Part shown: in pieces, positions 44,520 through 54,274 of the stretch
How the letters are laid out: the number at the start of each line of letters is the position of its first letter
Position numbering within the stretch: the stretch's first letter is position 1
Notes under the pieces: generated by a model
Told to the model about the DNA's origin: nothing
Databases searched by the model: none
The model's input: only the letters and a program-made list of their open reading frames with translations
Source of the DNA: Virgibacillus sp. NKC19-3
Lineage (GTDB): Bacteria > Bacillota > Bacilli > Bacillales > Amphibacillaceae
DNA: 64,000 bases
Assembly: GCF_019837165.1 (NCBI RefSeq)
Contig: NZ_JAGYHC010000001.1
Location: forward strand, 3,348,001 to 3,412,000
Reading direction: 5' to 3'
Program-made: the position numbers and the translations under genes

Positions 44520-46094
44520 TTAATTACCCATAAAATCTTGTAACCCAAATGGCCCATTTAGAAATAGTTTCTCATCCATTGTTTTTAAATTTTCACTAAT
44601 AACAGGCTTAAAGTCCATCATATCTAGAATATCTTTTTGTAAATCAACTCCAGGGGCAATTTCGATTAGCATAACACCCTCTTTAACTAACTTAAACACA
44701 GCCCTTTCTGTAACAAAAAAGACATCCTGGCCTTTTTCTCTGGCTAATTTTCCATTAAACGAGATCTGTGAAACGTTAGAAACCATTTTCTTTATAGAAC
44801 CTTCTTGTTCTATATGAATTTTGTTACCTTTGAAGCCAACCTTCGCTTTACCAGTACTAAACGTCGCACAAAAGACAACTTTTTTGGCATTTTGTGTAAT
44901 ATCGATAAATCCGCCGGCACCTGTACATAAAGGACCCATTTTAGTTGCATTGACATTTCCTTCCCCATCAAGCTCACCCGCTCCCATAAAGGTAATATCT
45001 ACGCCAGCTCCATTATAATAATCCATTTGCTGATCATGAGTAATCATTGCATACACATTTTGTCCAATTCCAAAGTCTACCCCACCTGCTTGCACACCAC
45101 CATATATGCCTGACTCAACGGTGATCATAATATCGTCTGAAATAGCTTCTTCATTTGCGATATTACCGACAACATCATTAGGTATTCCTGTCCCTAAATT
45201 GATAACATCACCTTTATTTATTTCAAACATAGCCCGTCTGCCAATAAACTTTCGAGTATTCATTTCCAATGGTTTGATGGAATTCACAGGAAACCTAAGA
45301 TCCCCCGAATAGGATGGGTCATAGTACCAAGAAGAAGTTTGCTTATGATCTTCATACGGATTATCACAAACCACTATCGCATCAACAAAGACTCCAGGAA
45401 CAACAACGTCTTTCGGATGAAGATTGCCTGTTTCCGCTACACGTTTCACTTGCACAATAACTTTTCCGCCAAATCTTTTCGTAGCAAGTACAGTGGGTAA
45501 CACTTCAAGTTTCATGGCTTCGTCTTCCATCGTAATATTACCCATTTCATCTGCAGTAGTTCCACGAATAATACAAGCATCTAACGGTATTTTTCTGTAA
45601 AACATATATACTTCATTGTCATATTCAATTGTTTCGGAAATATCATCTAGTTTTTTGGTCCTCTCGTTCATTTTTCCACCCTCAATACGAGGATCAACAA
45701 ATGTACCAAGCCCTACCTTGCTCATTTTACCTGGAAGCCCACTAGCCATTGACCTGTATAACTGTGCTAGTTGACCTTGTGGAAGGCAATAGGCATCAAC
45801 TTTATTTTCAGCAATCATTTCCATCCATTTGGGTTGAAGCCCCCAATGAGATCCAATAATTTTCGTCACTAATCCTTCGTGAGCAAAATGTTGGATCCCA
45901 TTTTTTCGATCACTTTGACCAGCTGAATGTACTAATGTTAAATCTTTTGGATGCCCAGTTTCTAAGAAACTATTCTCAATCACTTTTAAAATAGCCTCTG
46001 AAGAACTGATTAAAGTCATCCCAACAGTTGAAACTGTATCTCCATCTTGTATCAAATTTGTAACTTCACTAGCCTTTATAAAATTAGCTTCCAT
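44520..46094 (-). CDS. Acyl-CoA:acetate/3-keto acid CoA transferase (fused subunits)
   Basis: A 524-residue family I CoA transferase with alpha and beta halves in one chain, like propionate CoA-transferase. The catalytic glutamate is Glu327 in MITVESGIYGG, preceded by the LGTGIPNDVVGNIA loop. It moves CoA between short acyl groups. The start is the ATG at 46094, 8 bases past AAAGGAG; the GTG at 46103 overlaps the ligase stop and lies on the ribosome site. It follows the ligase gene almost without gap. Confidence 0.9.
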   Translation of the reverse strand: MEANFIKASEVTNLIQDGDTVSTVGMTLISSSEAILKVIENSFLETGHPKDLTLVHSAGQSDRKNGIQHFAHEGLVTKIIGSHWGLQPKWMEMIAENKVDAYCLPQGQLAQLYRSMASGLPGKMSKVGLGTFVDPRIEGGKMNERTKKLDDISETIEYDNEVYMFYRKIPLDACIIRGTTADEMGNITMEDEAMKLEVLPTVLATKRFGGKVIVQVKRVAETGNLHPKDVVVPGVFVDAIVVCDNPYEDHKQTSSWYYDPSYSGDLRFPVNSIKPLEMNTRKFIGRRAMFEINKGDVINLGTGIPNDVVGNIANEEAISDDIMITVESGIYGGVQAGGVDFGIGQNVYAMITHDQQMDYYNGAGVDITFMGAGELDGEGNVNATKMGPLCTGAGGFIDITQNAKKVVFCATFSTGKAKVGFKGNKIHIEQEGSIKKMVSNVSQISFNGKLAREKGQDVFFVTERAVFKLVKEGVMLIEIAPGVDLQKDILDMMDFKPVISENLKTMDEKLFLNGPFGLQDFMGN

Positions 46095-46099
46095 TGAAT

Positions 46100-47716
46100 T
46101 CACTCCTTTTGTTTTTCTAAATAACTTCTTATTTCTTTTTTATCTATTTTTCCATTCGCAGTTTTAAGTATTTCATCAACAAAATGATACTCAGTAGGGG
46201 TCTCGTAGCTCGCCAGTTTATTTTTTAAAACTAATTTAATAGATGCCTCATCAACAAGGTGGCCTTCTTTTATCGAAATCACTGCAACAGGTACTTCTCC
46301 GTATACATAATCTTTCACTCCCACTACAGCAACCTCACTTATCCCATCTATCTGATAAATAGCATTTTCAATATCAATACTGAAAATCTTTTCCCCACCT
46401 CTATTAATTAGATCTTTTTTTCTGTCTACTACATAAAGGTAACCTTCTTTATTTATATATCCAATATCTCCTGTTTTCAGCCACTTATCTCCCGTAATTA
46501 AATCAGATTTTTGGTTATAATATTCTTCAATTACATTTGTCCCCCTCACCCAAATCTCACCTGTTTTACCACGTTTTGATTCATAACCAGAATCATCTAC
46601 TATTTTAATAGATAATCCCGGAATAGGTTGACCTGATGAACCGATATATTCACTTACCGAAACATCAGATGGAAAAATGGTAGCTGGTGAAGTAGTTTCC
46701 GATAACCCATAGACAGTTCTAAAAGACATCTGTGGTAACCATTCTTTTAATTCCTTTATCATTTCAGCAGGCATATTACTACTACCGCAAGCCAAGGTTT
46801 TCAAACTTGATAGGTTAGGATGCAAACCTTTTTCCTTTAACATTAATGTAAAAATGGTAGGTGAGGCATGATAAAATGTAATATTAAATGTAGATATATC
46901 TGATAATAGTTGATTGACATCAAAGAATTTATGGACACGAACGGTACCTTTACACTTCAGGAACAATGATAATGTCGCAATTAAACCTGTTACATTGTAA
47001 ATAGGAGTTGCTAATATTGTAGAATCGCTTTCATTAAGATCTAAAATTTTATGATACGCTACTATCGCATGTTGAACATTAAAATTTCTAATAACGACTC
47101 CTTTGCTGAATGTGGTCGTGCCTGACGTAAACATGATAATCGCTACATCTTCTATCGATCCACTATCTTCCGTTTCTACTTCGGGGTATCCATTAAGAAA
47201 ATGAAAAGCATATCCATTTGAGGTATCTTGGGATTCACAAATAATTACATGGCATCTTTTATTCTCGTATTTTCTAACCCATGGAAAATATTTCTCGTCA
47301 ACAATAAGCAGATCACAATTACTTTTCTCAATTAGTGCACATATTTCTGGCTCTTTAAATTTAGTTGGAAAAGGAATGATCGTTACCCCTAATTTTTGAG
47401 CGGCTAAGAAAGAAATAATAAATTCTATCGAATTAAATAACAACAATCCAATATGCTTTCCTCTTTCAATCTTATACTTATCTGTTAAATAGGAAGATAG
47501 TTTATCAGTCATTTTCAGCAATTCAACGTAAGTATAAGATCTGCCATTCGCATCGATTATTCCTACTTTATTCGGAACTTCGATTACATTTTCTTTTAAG
47601 ACATGATACATATTCCTTTTTAGATCATTAAACGTGTCATATTCCCTATTATTAAACTTCCTTGTCACTAAATCTTTTGTAATATGTTCTTTCCAAAGGA
47701 CATTTCCAGAAACCAT
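46100..47716 (-). CDS. AMP-dependent acyl-CoA synthetase
   Basis: A 538-residue ANL-superfamily ligase that activates a carboxylic acid with ATP and CoA. Visible motifs are MFTSGTTTFSKGV (P-loop), YGLSETTSPA, KTGDIGYINKEGYLYVVDRK and the catalytic Lys in TANGKIDKKEI. The ATG at 47716 follows GGAGGGAGAGA; the frame from 47758 includes that site. It comes between the transporter-associated gene and the CoA transferase. Which acid it activates is not readable; short or hydroxylated acids are likely from context. Confidence 0.9.
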   Translation of the reverse strand: MVSGNVLWKEHITKDLVTRKFNNREYDTFNDLKRNMYHVLKENVIEVPNKVGIIDANGRSYTYVELLKMTDKLSSYLTDKYKIERGKHIGLLLFNSIEFIISFLAAQKLGVTIIPFPTKFKEPEICALIEKSNCDLLIVDEKYFPWVRKYENKRCHVIICESQDTSNGYAFHFLNGYPEVETEDSGSIEDVAIIMFTSGTTTFSKGVVIRNFNVQHAIVAYHKILDLNESDSTILATPIYNVTGLIATLSLFLKCKGTVRVHKFFDVNQLLSDISTFNITFYHASPTIFTLMLKEKGLHPNLSSLKTLACGSSNMPAEMIKELKEWLPQMSFRTVYGLSETTSPATIFPSDVSVSEYIGSSGQPIPGLSIKIVDDSGYESKRGKTGEIWVRGTNVIEEYYNQKSDLITGDKWLKTGDIGYINKEGYLYVVDRKKDLINRGGEKIFSIDIENAIYQIDGISEVAVVGVKDYVYGEVPVAVISIKEGHLVDEASIKLVLKNKLASYETPTEYHFVDEILKTANGKIDKKEIRSYLEKQKE

Positions 47717-47779
47717 ATTCTCTCCCTCCCACCTATACATTATATAACCAATTTTCACAAGGTGGCTATCCTTACTTTT

Positions 47780-48349
47780 TTATAATGCTATTTTTTTATA
47801 AGATTGAAGGTCTTCATTCTCGTTAGCCACGTAAGCATCTTCATATAAAGAAGTTAACATTTCTATGAATGTATGTTCACTTTCAGCTAATTCTTCAGGG
47901 GTTGTTGATAAAGAAGCAACAACCATTCTCCCTGTCTGTTCTGAATAAAAAAGTACTTGCAAGACCTTAACCAATTCTTCTTTACCCAAAATTCGGTAAA
48001 TACTATGATTAGCAACAAATTCATTTTTCAGGAGATAGGCATTCCTGTTATCAACGGTGCACTTTATTTTTTCGATAATTTTATACCTATCTTTACGACG
48101 ACTTCTTTTTTCTTTATTTTGAAACTGTTTCTCTAATTCATCAACGTAATCATCTATATTTATGTCCTCTTTCATATTTGCCCATCTAATCGATAAAGAA
48201 GCTGCTGACTTTTTAGATACGGTTACCTTATCTATTTTTATTAAACCTTCGTCAAAGGTAAATTTGTTATTTGGATTAATAAACACCTGCCAATCTCTCG
48301 GATGGCGAATACCAATACCATATATATTTAACGGTATAAAATTATTCAT
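47780..48349 (-). CDS. Unknown protein in the acyl-CoA operon
   Basis: A 189-residue soluble protein with no motif I can name. It opens with IPLNIYGIGIRHPRDWQVFI, and the alternating strands that follow are reminiscent of the PsbP/DcrB-type fold that often begins with a HPxxW element. It has no signal peptide or membrane helix. It lies 3 bp after the symporter gene and before the ligase, so it belongs to the operon. A chaperone or regulatory accessory of the transporter is a guess. Confidence 0.7.
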   Translation of the reverse strand: MNNFIPLNIYGIGIRHPRDWQVFINPNNKFTFDEGLIKIDKVTVSKKSAASLSIRWANMKEDINIDDYVDELEKQFQNKEKRSRRKDRYKIIEKIKCTVDNRNAYLLKNEFVANHSIYRILGKEELVKVLQVLFYSEQTGRMVVASLSTTPEELAESEHTFIEMLTSLYEDAYVANENEDLQSYKKIAL

Positions 48350-48352
48350 TAC

Positions 48353-49915
48353 TTACCCCTCTCTTTTATTCAACGCTGATAGTGAAGAATCTACCGCAGA
48401 GTTCATTTCGGTACCAGCATTTATAATAGAATCTACTCTTACAATGTATTTATTAATTACTTCTTTTGGAACTTTCGTTACTAAACTTATTCCAATGTAT
48501 GCAGCCGTGTTGGCAAGTAAAGCCCATGCTAAGGCAGAAAATCCAAATGGTGGTGCAACAAAGAATGTAAACATTGTTGTTACTACTAACCCCAAAATCG
48601 TACCAGCAAATGCCCCTTCTTTCGTTCCCCTTTTCCAAAATAACCCGCCTACTGTAGCAGGAAGAATTTGAGCAAAAAATGGTGATGAAAGCTCGTATGC
48701 GTAATCAACAATGTATGCTGGCCTTAAACCAACAATAATTAACGTTAAAAACATCAAAATAACAAGTAAGACTCGACCAAAATAAACTACTTTTCTAGGT
48801 TCAACGCCTTTTCCCTTCAATTCATAAGCATGACGAACATAAACATCCCGAGACCCGATAGCGCTTGCAGATAAAAGTAGGGAATCCGCTGTCGAAACTC
48901 CGAAAGCAAACAAACACAATAATGATAAAAAAGAAATAATAGGTGGCGCGTATTCAGTAGACAGTACAGATATAATACTATCCGTATCAGCAAAGTTTGG
49001 TCCTAAAATAGCTGGAGCTAAAATTGCACCAATAATTGCAATTAAGAAGTAAACGAATACATAAGCTACGGGTAACGACCACGCCATAGTTCTAAAGGTA
49101 TCCTTACTTGCGGCAACGTACATCCTCATAAAAATATGAGGCCAAACTACGGTCGCTATTGCACCAGTTAATACGTTAGATAAAGTGCCTTGCCAGTTAA
49201 ATGTTCCATTTGGTCCTGGATGTGATAATATAGGTGCCGACTCTGGATCATTTAAAATTATACCTACCGCTTGTGCAAATCCACCATTTGGAAAATAAGT
49301 TATGGTTAAATAAACAACTAAAACGATTAACGTTCCTGCACCTAGCATAAAGTGAAAAGCATCCATCCATGCTACCGATTTCAATCCACCGCCAATAATA
49401 TGCAATGAAACAACGATCGTCGCAAATCCGACAGCTAAAATATAAGGAAACATCCCGTCTGTTGTTACAGCAGCCGCATCACCAATAGCTATAAGCTGCA
49501 TAGCTACGTAAGGGACAATAAATAAAATTAAAATAGCTGCTACCAATAACCCATACCCATCTGAATTATAACGTGATCTAAGAAAATCAACAGGAGTAGT
49601 GAAACCGTATTCTTTTCCTAAAATCCAAAGACGATAACCGATAACAACAAAAAGTAAGCCTGCAACCATTCCACCAGTATTTGAAAGGTATCCTATTCCT
49701 TCTCTGTAAATAGCTGCCGGAACCCCGTAAAAGGCTAATGCAGAAAATACAGAGATTGCAGTGGTAGCCAATAATACAAACGGGTTTAATCCACGGTCAG
49801 CTGTAAAAAATGCCTCAGAAGATTTACTCGTTTGTTTAAATGATTTAAATCCATGATATACAAGTACAGCCCCATAAATTAATATTCCTATAGTTATTAA
49901 TATATTTGCATTCAT
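48353..49915 (-). CDS. Sodium:solute symporter (SSS family)
   Basis: A 520-residue membrane protein of about 13 helices. The SSS blocks include YGFTTPVDFLRSRY, GGGLKSVAWMDAFHFMLG, and FAFGVSTADSLLLSASAIGSRD, which holds sodium-binding Ser/Ala residues. It drives uptake of an organic acid or sugar acid with Na+. The small DUF3311 gene just upstream is the usual partner of this subgroup. Sodium coupling suits a halotolerant host. Confidence 0.92.
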   Translation of the reverse strand: MNANILITIGILIYGAVLVYHGFKSFKQTSKSSEAFFTADRGLNPFVLLATTAISVFSALAFYGVPAAIYREGIGYLSNTGGMVAGLLFVVIGYRLWILGKEYGFTTPVDFLRSRYNSDGYGLLVAAILILFIVPYVAMQLIAIGDAAAVTTDGMFPYILAVGFATIVVSLHIIGGGLKSVAWMDAFHFMLGAGTLIVLVVYLTITYFPNGGFAQAVGIILNDPESAPILSHPGPNGTFNWQGTLSNVLTGAIATVVWPHIFMRMYVAASKDTFRTMAWSLPVAYVFVYFLIAIIGAILAPAILGPNFADTDSIISVLSTEYAPPIISFLSLLCLFAFGVSTADSLLLSASAIGSRDVYVRHAYELKGKGVEPRKVVYFGRVLLVILMFLTLIIVGLRPAYIVDYAYELSSPFFAQILPATVGGLFWKRGTKEGAFAGTILGLVVTTMFTFFVAPPFGFSALAWALLANTAAYIGISLVTKVPKEVINKYIVRVDSIINAGTEMNSAVDSSLSALNKREG

Positions 49916-49932
49916 CTTACGCCTCTCCCTCC

Positions 49933-50151
49933 TTACTCATCGTACTTCACATGTCTCTGAGTTTTGAAAAAATAATTGAAATAAATCCCCCAAACAAAGG
50001 CCGCTACTAGTGGTGTCGCAAATAATAAGATCAATTGCAAAGGGATCCACCCAAACAATACCGGATTAGGTACGTAAGGTAATAAAATCCAGTCAAACGT
50101 AAAATAAATAACGTTAAAAAGAATAAAAAGCACTTTCACCTTCATACTCAT
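49933..50151 (-). CDS. DUF3311 small membrane protein
   Basis: A 72-residue protein with two hydrophobic helices (about 6-24 and 32-62) and the family core PNPVLFGWIPLQLI. DUF3311 proteins typically precede sodium:solute symporters and are thought to be accessory subunits. GAGGAGG lies 7 bases before the ATG, which overlaps the glycerate kinase stop as ATGA, giving coupled translation. Confidence 0.88.
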   Translation of the reverse strand: MSMKVKVLFILFNVIYFTFDWILLPYVPNPVLFGWIPLQLILLFATPLVAAFVWGIYFNYFFKTQRHVKYDE

Positions 50152-51308
50152 ACCAGTTCCTCCTCAATTTTGAATTGTTTATTATTTAATGTAAATGCCC
50201 TGATCACTTTTTCTCCTGCATTTTCAATAAGTTCATTAACATCTTCCATGGCCTCGTTCAGGCTCATTGGTTTATTGATAATGTCTATCACAAGATCAAT
50301 CCCATGATTATACACATCGATAATATTAGCTCCTTCACTTCCAACTACAGCAACAACAGGGATTTTGTATTGTTTAGCGATTTTCGCAACCCCAAGCGGA
50401 GCCTTTCCCTGTACGGATTGAAAATCCATTTTTCCTTCACCCGTTATTACTAAATCTGCACTTTTCATATATTTCTCTAACTTAATCATTTTTAACACTT
50501 TATCTATCCCTGAATATATTTCTGCTTCACAAAAAGCTATTAATCCTGCTCCCAGCCCCCCAGCAGCTCCTGCACCTTCATTATCTATAATGTCAATGTT
50601 CAATTGTTCCTCTAATATTTTACCGTATCTACTTAACAGTTGATCTAATTTTTCCACATCCTCATCTGAAGCGCCCTTTTGTGGACCGTATACATATGAA
50701 GCTCCGTTTTTTCCACACAGAGGATTTGTCACATCAGAGAATACAGTAATTTTCGTATCCTTTATTCTTCTGTCTATATTTGAAGCATCAATGTACTCTA
50801 TGCTCTCTAGCGCCTCAGCTCCGAAACCGATTTCTTTATGATTTCTATCTTTAAAGGAGACGCCCAAGGCTTGAGCCATGCCAACCCCGGCATCGTTTGT
50901 AGCACTACCACCAATTCCAACAAAGATTTCTTTCACGCCATAATCTAAAGCTGCTTTAATTAACTCTCCAGTCCCATAGGTTGTCGTTTTAAAAGGATTT
51001 TTATCTTCATTTTTTATTAGTGTAAGTCCTGATGCCTCTGCCATAGCTATTACTGCAATATCGCTTTCCATTACCCCAAATTCTGCTGTAACCTTTTCAC
51101 CTAAGGGGTTTGTAACTTGTTTTGTTAAATATTTGCCATTTAATGCGGTGACTAATGCATCAACTGTTCCCTCACCTCCATCAGCAAGTGGAAGTTTTGT
51201 TATAATAGCCGATGGCTCTACCCTCTTTATTCCTTTTTCAATAAATTCTGCTACTTCAAAAGAAGTTGCACTACCTTTAAAAGAATCAGCAGCAATAATA
51301 ATATTCAA
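50148..51308 (-). CDS. Glycerate kinase (GarK/GlxK family)
   Basis: A 386-residue glycerate kinase that phosphorylates D-glycerate to 2- or 3-phosphoglycerate. Blocks NIIIAADSFKGSATSFEVAE, LPLADGGEGT, GIGGSATNDAGVGMAQALG and ITGEGKMDFQSVQGKAPLGV are diagnostic. Start: a TTG at 51308 aligns with the normal N-terminus (MKIVIAPDSFKG in relatives); the GTG at 51341 would add 11 unrelated residues. First gene of the operon, regulated probably by the adjacent CdaR and by CcpA (cre at 51436). Confidence 0.9.
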   Translation of the reverse strand: MNIIIAADSFKGSATSFEVAEFIEKGIKRVEPSAIITKLPLADGGEGTVDALVTALNGKYLTKQVTNPLGEKVTAEFGVMESDIAVIAMAEASGLTLIKNEDKNPFKTTTYGTGELIKAALDYGVKEIFVGIGGSATNDAGVGMAQALGVSFKDRNHKEIGFGAEALESIEYIDASNIDRRIKDTKITVFSDVTNPLCGKNGASYVYGPQKGASDEDVEKLDQLLSRYGKILEEQLNIDIIDNEGAGAAGGLGAGLIAFCEAEIYSGIDKVLKMIKLEKYMKSADLVITGEGKMDFQSVQGKAPLGVAKIAKQYKIPVVAVVGSEGANIIDVYNHGIDLVIDIINKPMSLNEAMEDVNELIENAGEKVIRAFTLNNKQFKIEEELV

Positions 51309-51435
51309 TTCATCACATCCATTCCAAATATAAGGAAACACTTTTCTTAATATTTAACAACATTACTAGACTGAAACTCAACTAACACTAGCCGATTATA
51401 TCTAATAAAAATTCAACTAGATAATTACCCATGAA

Positions 51436-51449
51436 AGTAAGCGCTTTAT
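51436..51449. promoter_or_regulatory. Candidate cre site upstream of glycerate kinase
   Basis: AGTAAGCGCTTTAT matches the cre consensus at 11 of 14 positions, with the core AAGCGCTT. It is about 130 bp before the operon start, suggesting carbon catabolite control. Confidence 0.5.
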
Positions 51450-51520
51450 TTTTGATGTATCTTATTATAAATTCTATACACTTCATTTTCTATGTATTAC
51501 GAGCTAAAAAAGCAGAATTA

Positions 51521-51562
51521 AAAATTGGTCTATTTGTTATATATAACAAATAGACCAATTTT
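51521..51562. terminator. 42-bp perfect palindrome, terminator of cdaR
   Basis: A 20-bp perfect stem (51521-51540 with 51543-51562) with only AT between, ending in T-runs on both sides, 11 bp past the CdaR stop. It isolates cdaR from the glycerate kinase promoter. Confidence 0.85.
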
Positions 51563-51572
51563 TAATCTCCGT

Positions 51573-52691
51573 TTATTTTGTCATCAACAAAAATGCTATT
51601 TTTAAAACAACAAAATCCTGGTATTTTCTCATATCATATCCTGTTTTATGAAACAACCGATTTAACCTATATTGTAAAGTATTTTTATGAATGAACAGTG
51701 AATCAGAAATTAGTTTGATAGATCCATCAAATTTTGTGAAAAGAAAAATAATTTCACTATACTCTTTAATATCTTTGTCTTCTAGATTGCCTACTATCTT
51801 TTTGCAAAATTCAGTTCCGACATTTTGGGCAACGTTTTCTACTATCAGTTCTATATCCATATCATTATAAAAGTTTATATTTTTTTCTTCCGTTGCTAAA
51901 GCCCAATTTAAAGCAACACGTGCTTTTTTATATGATCCTTTTACCTTTTGGAGTTCTTCTTCAACGGTTCCTATCCCAAATTTAATGTTTAATCCATATT
52001 CTGTTTGTACAACATGATGAATATCTCTCAATGTAGATTCCATGCTTTCCCATGAAATCTTTTGCAAAATCATAATAATATTATTCTTGTTTTGCATCAT
52101 CAAATCCTCAGCACGATTCATCATTTTATAATCAAATAGATTCAAAATCTTATCTTTTTCTTGAAATACATGATTACTTTCACCTAAGATTTCCGAAATA
52201 ACGACTACTCTAGGAACCTTCTGCTTTATATTAAAAACTTTTATTCGACTCAAGAAACTACTGTCATTCTTATCTTCATCATTAAATAAAAGTTCCTCTA
52301 TAATCATACGCTGATTTTCTTTTTCCTTATTTCGTAAATTTGTTATATAAGCATCATTAATCAGTAGTTCGGTCATTCTTTTAATAATTTGGCCGTATTT
52401 TTCTACTTCATGCTTCTCTCCAGTAATCCCAATAACTCCTACGATCCTATTTTCAAAGTATAATGGTAAATTGATGCCTTTGCGGGCTCCTGCATACTCT
52501 CCATCATATCGAATTATCAGATTATCCTTCGTATCCCTAACCTTTTTCCCACCACCGTGAAAGGCTCCTACACGATTAATATTGGTACTGGCAATTATTA
52601 TTCCATCCGTGTTTATATAATTGATATCCTGATTTATAATTTCCTTCATATCTGAAACTATTGTTTGCGCTAACTTTGTTGAAATATCCAT
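51573..52691 (-). CDS. cdaR: CdaR-type sugar-diacid/glycerate regulator
   Basis: A 372-residue regulator. The N-terminal sugar-diacid recognition domain (about 1-135: LAQTIVSDMKEIINQDINYI, GAFHGGGKKV, GINLPLYFENRIVGVIGITG) is followed by a GGDEF-like middle and a C-terminal helix-turn-helix (SDSLFIHKNTLQYRLNRLFHKTG). CdaR of E. coli activates glucarate, galactarate and glycerate genes, and the adjacent gene is glycerate kinase, so it is the likely activator of the whole operon. It is transcribed in the same direction, upstream, as a separate unit. Confidence 0.9.
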   Translation of the reverse strand: MDISTKLAQTIVSDMKEIINQDINYINTDGIIIASTNINRVGAFHGGGKKVRDTKDNLIIRYDGEYAGARKGINLPLYFENRIVGVIGITGEKHEVEKYGQIIKRMTELLINDAYITNLRNKEKENQRMIIEELLFNDEDKNDSSFLSRIKVFNIKQKVPRVVVISEILGESNHVFQEKDKILNLFDYKMMNRAEDLMMQNKNNIIMILQKISWESMESTLRDIHHVVQTEYGLNIKFGIGTVEEELQKVKGSYKKARVALNWALATEEKNINFYNDMDIELIVENVAQNVGTEFCKKIVGNLEDKDIKEYSEIIFLFTKFDGSIKLISDSLFIHKNTLQYRLNRLFHKTGYDMRKYQDFVVLKIAFLLMTK

Positions 52692-52858
52692 AGATTTTAT
52701 TCTCCCTTAGAGGAATATTGACTTTCTTTTGCATTATAAAGCCCTTAAAATTATATTTTCAACTGAAGTCATGCTCCAATTGAACTGTCCATAACTCATT
52801 CACAATTTTATTATACATGAATCAAATATGATGGATACAGAATAAACTAACGATAGAA

Positions 52859-52898
52859 GCTGCTCCAAAAGGTCATCATTTTCACCTTTTAGAACAGC
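52859..52898 (-). terminator. Hairpin downstream of the 53014 frame
   Basis: GCTGCTCCAAAAGGT pairs with ACCTTTTAGAACAGC over 15 bp with two imperfect pairs. No strong T-run follows, so termination is only likely. Confidence 0.4.
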
Positions 52899-53013
52899 CT
52901 CAGAATTTACCCTTTGACTAAGTTACTGATTATCAACTATTCTTCTTAAAAATATTAAAAACCAAACCGCCCTACATGTACATACTCAACACCTTCAAGT
53001 GACAGATCCCTCT

Positions 53014-53352
53014 TTATCGGCTCATTTCTTTGACTAAAGTTCTATTAGAAGGCTTCCCAGTTTTTTCGTACGGTCGCCAATCTGCCTCGCCGCTTATTTC
53101 ACAGTTTCCCATTAGTATTTTTTCACCTGCGGATCTTTCGATTTTCCGCATCTCCTTCAGACACGCCTCACGACAATGACATAGATTAGGCTTCTTGGGT
53201 TGTATGAGCATCACCAGGTAAGGTTTTTTTACCTTCAGGGCGTCTCTGTTCTGCGTTTCTACATACCGTTTTACTTCGTAACGTGTACAATACCACATAA
53301 TAAAGTTACGTTCCACGCTAACCGAGTGAAACAGGGCGACTGCCTGTCGCAC
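53014..53352 (-). CDS. Unknown cysteine/arginine-rich protein
   Basis: A 112-residue frame from a GTG at 53352, nine bases after GGAG. It reads VRQAVALFHSVSVERNFIMW, then TRYEVKRYVETQNRDALKVK, with a CHCREAC cluster that could bind metal. GC content is visibly higher than in its neighbours, and no family was recognised. The frame is open to 53490, but the extra part overlaps the D-aminopeptidase end. It may be a genuine small gene, a 5'-truncated one, or chance. Confidence 0.35.
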   Translation of the reverse strand: MRQAVALFHSVSVERNFIMWYCTRYEVKRYVETQNRDALKVKKPYLVMLIQPKKPNLCHCREACLKEMRKIERSAGEKILMGNCEISGEADWRPYEKTGKPSNRTLVKEMSR

Positions 53353-53426
53353 AAAAAGATACTCCGAAATTCGAAGTACCCCTTCTCTGTAAATGACTCG
53401 AAAAAATCCTCGTCCATCCTTCTTTT

Positions 53427-54274
53427 TTAACGATTCACATGTGCAAAGATACCATCTGTCGCTGACATACCAATAATCACACATGCCCACATCAGCTTGT
53501 AAGCCTCTACAATATTATTAGTAGTGAATTTGATCGTTGTTGGACTTATTAATTGAACTAATGGAATTGTAGTGGTCATTAAAGCTTGGCTTGTAAGTTT
53601 AAAATCAAGTTCAAATGTAACAGATCCATCAAGCTTAAATGGCTCAATTTGTTTAGCCTTCTTAATAGCAGCTTCAGCTTTTTCACGAATAATCTTCTGA
53701 CTTATCTCAGGTGGCAAGATCTCTGCTGCCAAACGGTCAATCCCATGCTTCACAACAGCTGCTTCAACATCTGGAAGTGTTTCCTGCACTTCTTTACAGT
53801 AAGCATCATCTCCAGAGATAAACACTGCTGGTACACCAAAATGACCAGCAACTCTTGTATTCATTTCTGTCTCACCTACTATAGTATCGTTTATTTTTAT
53901 TTCTGATAGTGACGTGCTGGATAACGAATGGTTGATACCGGTACGTTCTGACCCATTTGCCGTCCATGGTGACCTACAAACATTATCGCATCAAAGGAGT
54001 CATCGAGCCCTTCTAGTTGACACATCACTCGATTACTTCCAGATGTCAGGCGCGCACGCTTATCTAAATACTCTATATAGATATTGGACATATTCGCATG
54101 ACCATCCGCTACGATCACCTCGGTTGCTCCACCTTTAAATGCACCATCAATTGCCGCATTTACATCTCCTGTCATTAACTTACGAAACCGTTGATATTCA
54201 CTCTCTTTGGTTAATTGAACGTTAGTTGCTACACAAGAAATCCCTTCCATATCTGCTGAAATAAATACTTTCAT
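53427..54274 (-). pseudogene. dppA: M55 D-aminopeptidase (DppA-like), frameshifted
   Basis: The N-terminal half starts MKVFISADMEGISCVA (metal-binding Asp and Glu) and runs through IVADGHANM to FVGHHGR. One base is missing near 53958: one frame over, ANGSERTGINHSLSSTSLSE continues into INDTIVGETEMNTRVAGHFG and VPAVFISGDDA to a normal C-terminus. Joined it is a 280-residue DppA-type D-aminopeptidase acting on D-amino acid peptides. As drawn, the first frame ends at 53897. A single-base deletion, real or a sequencing error. The ATG at 54274 follows GAGGAGAAG. Confidence 0.85.
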
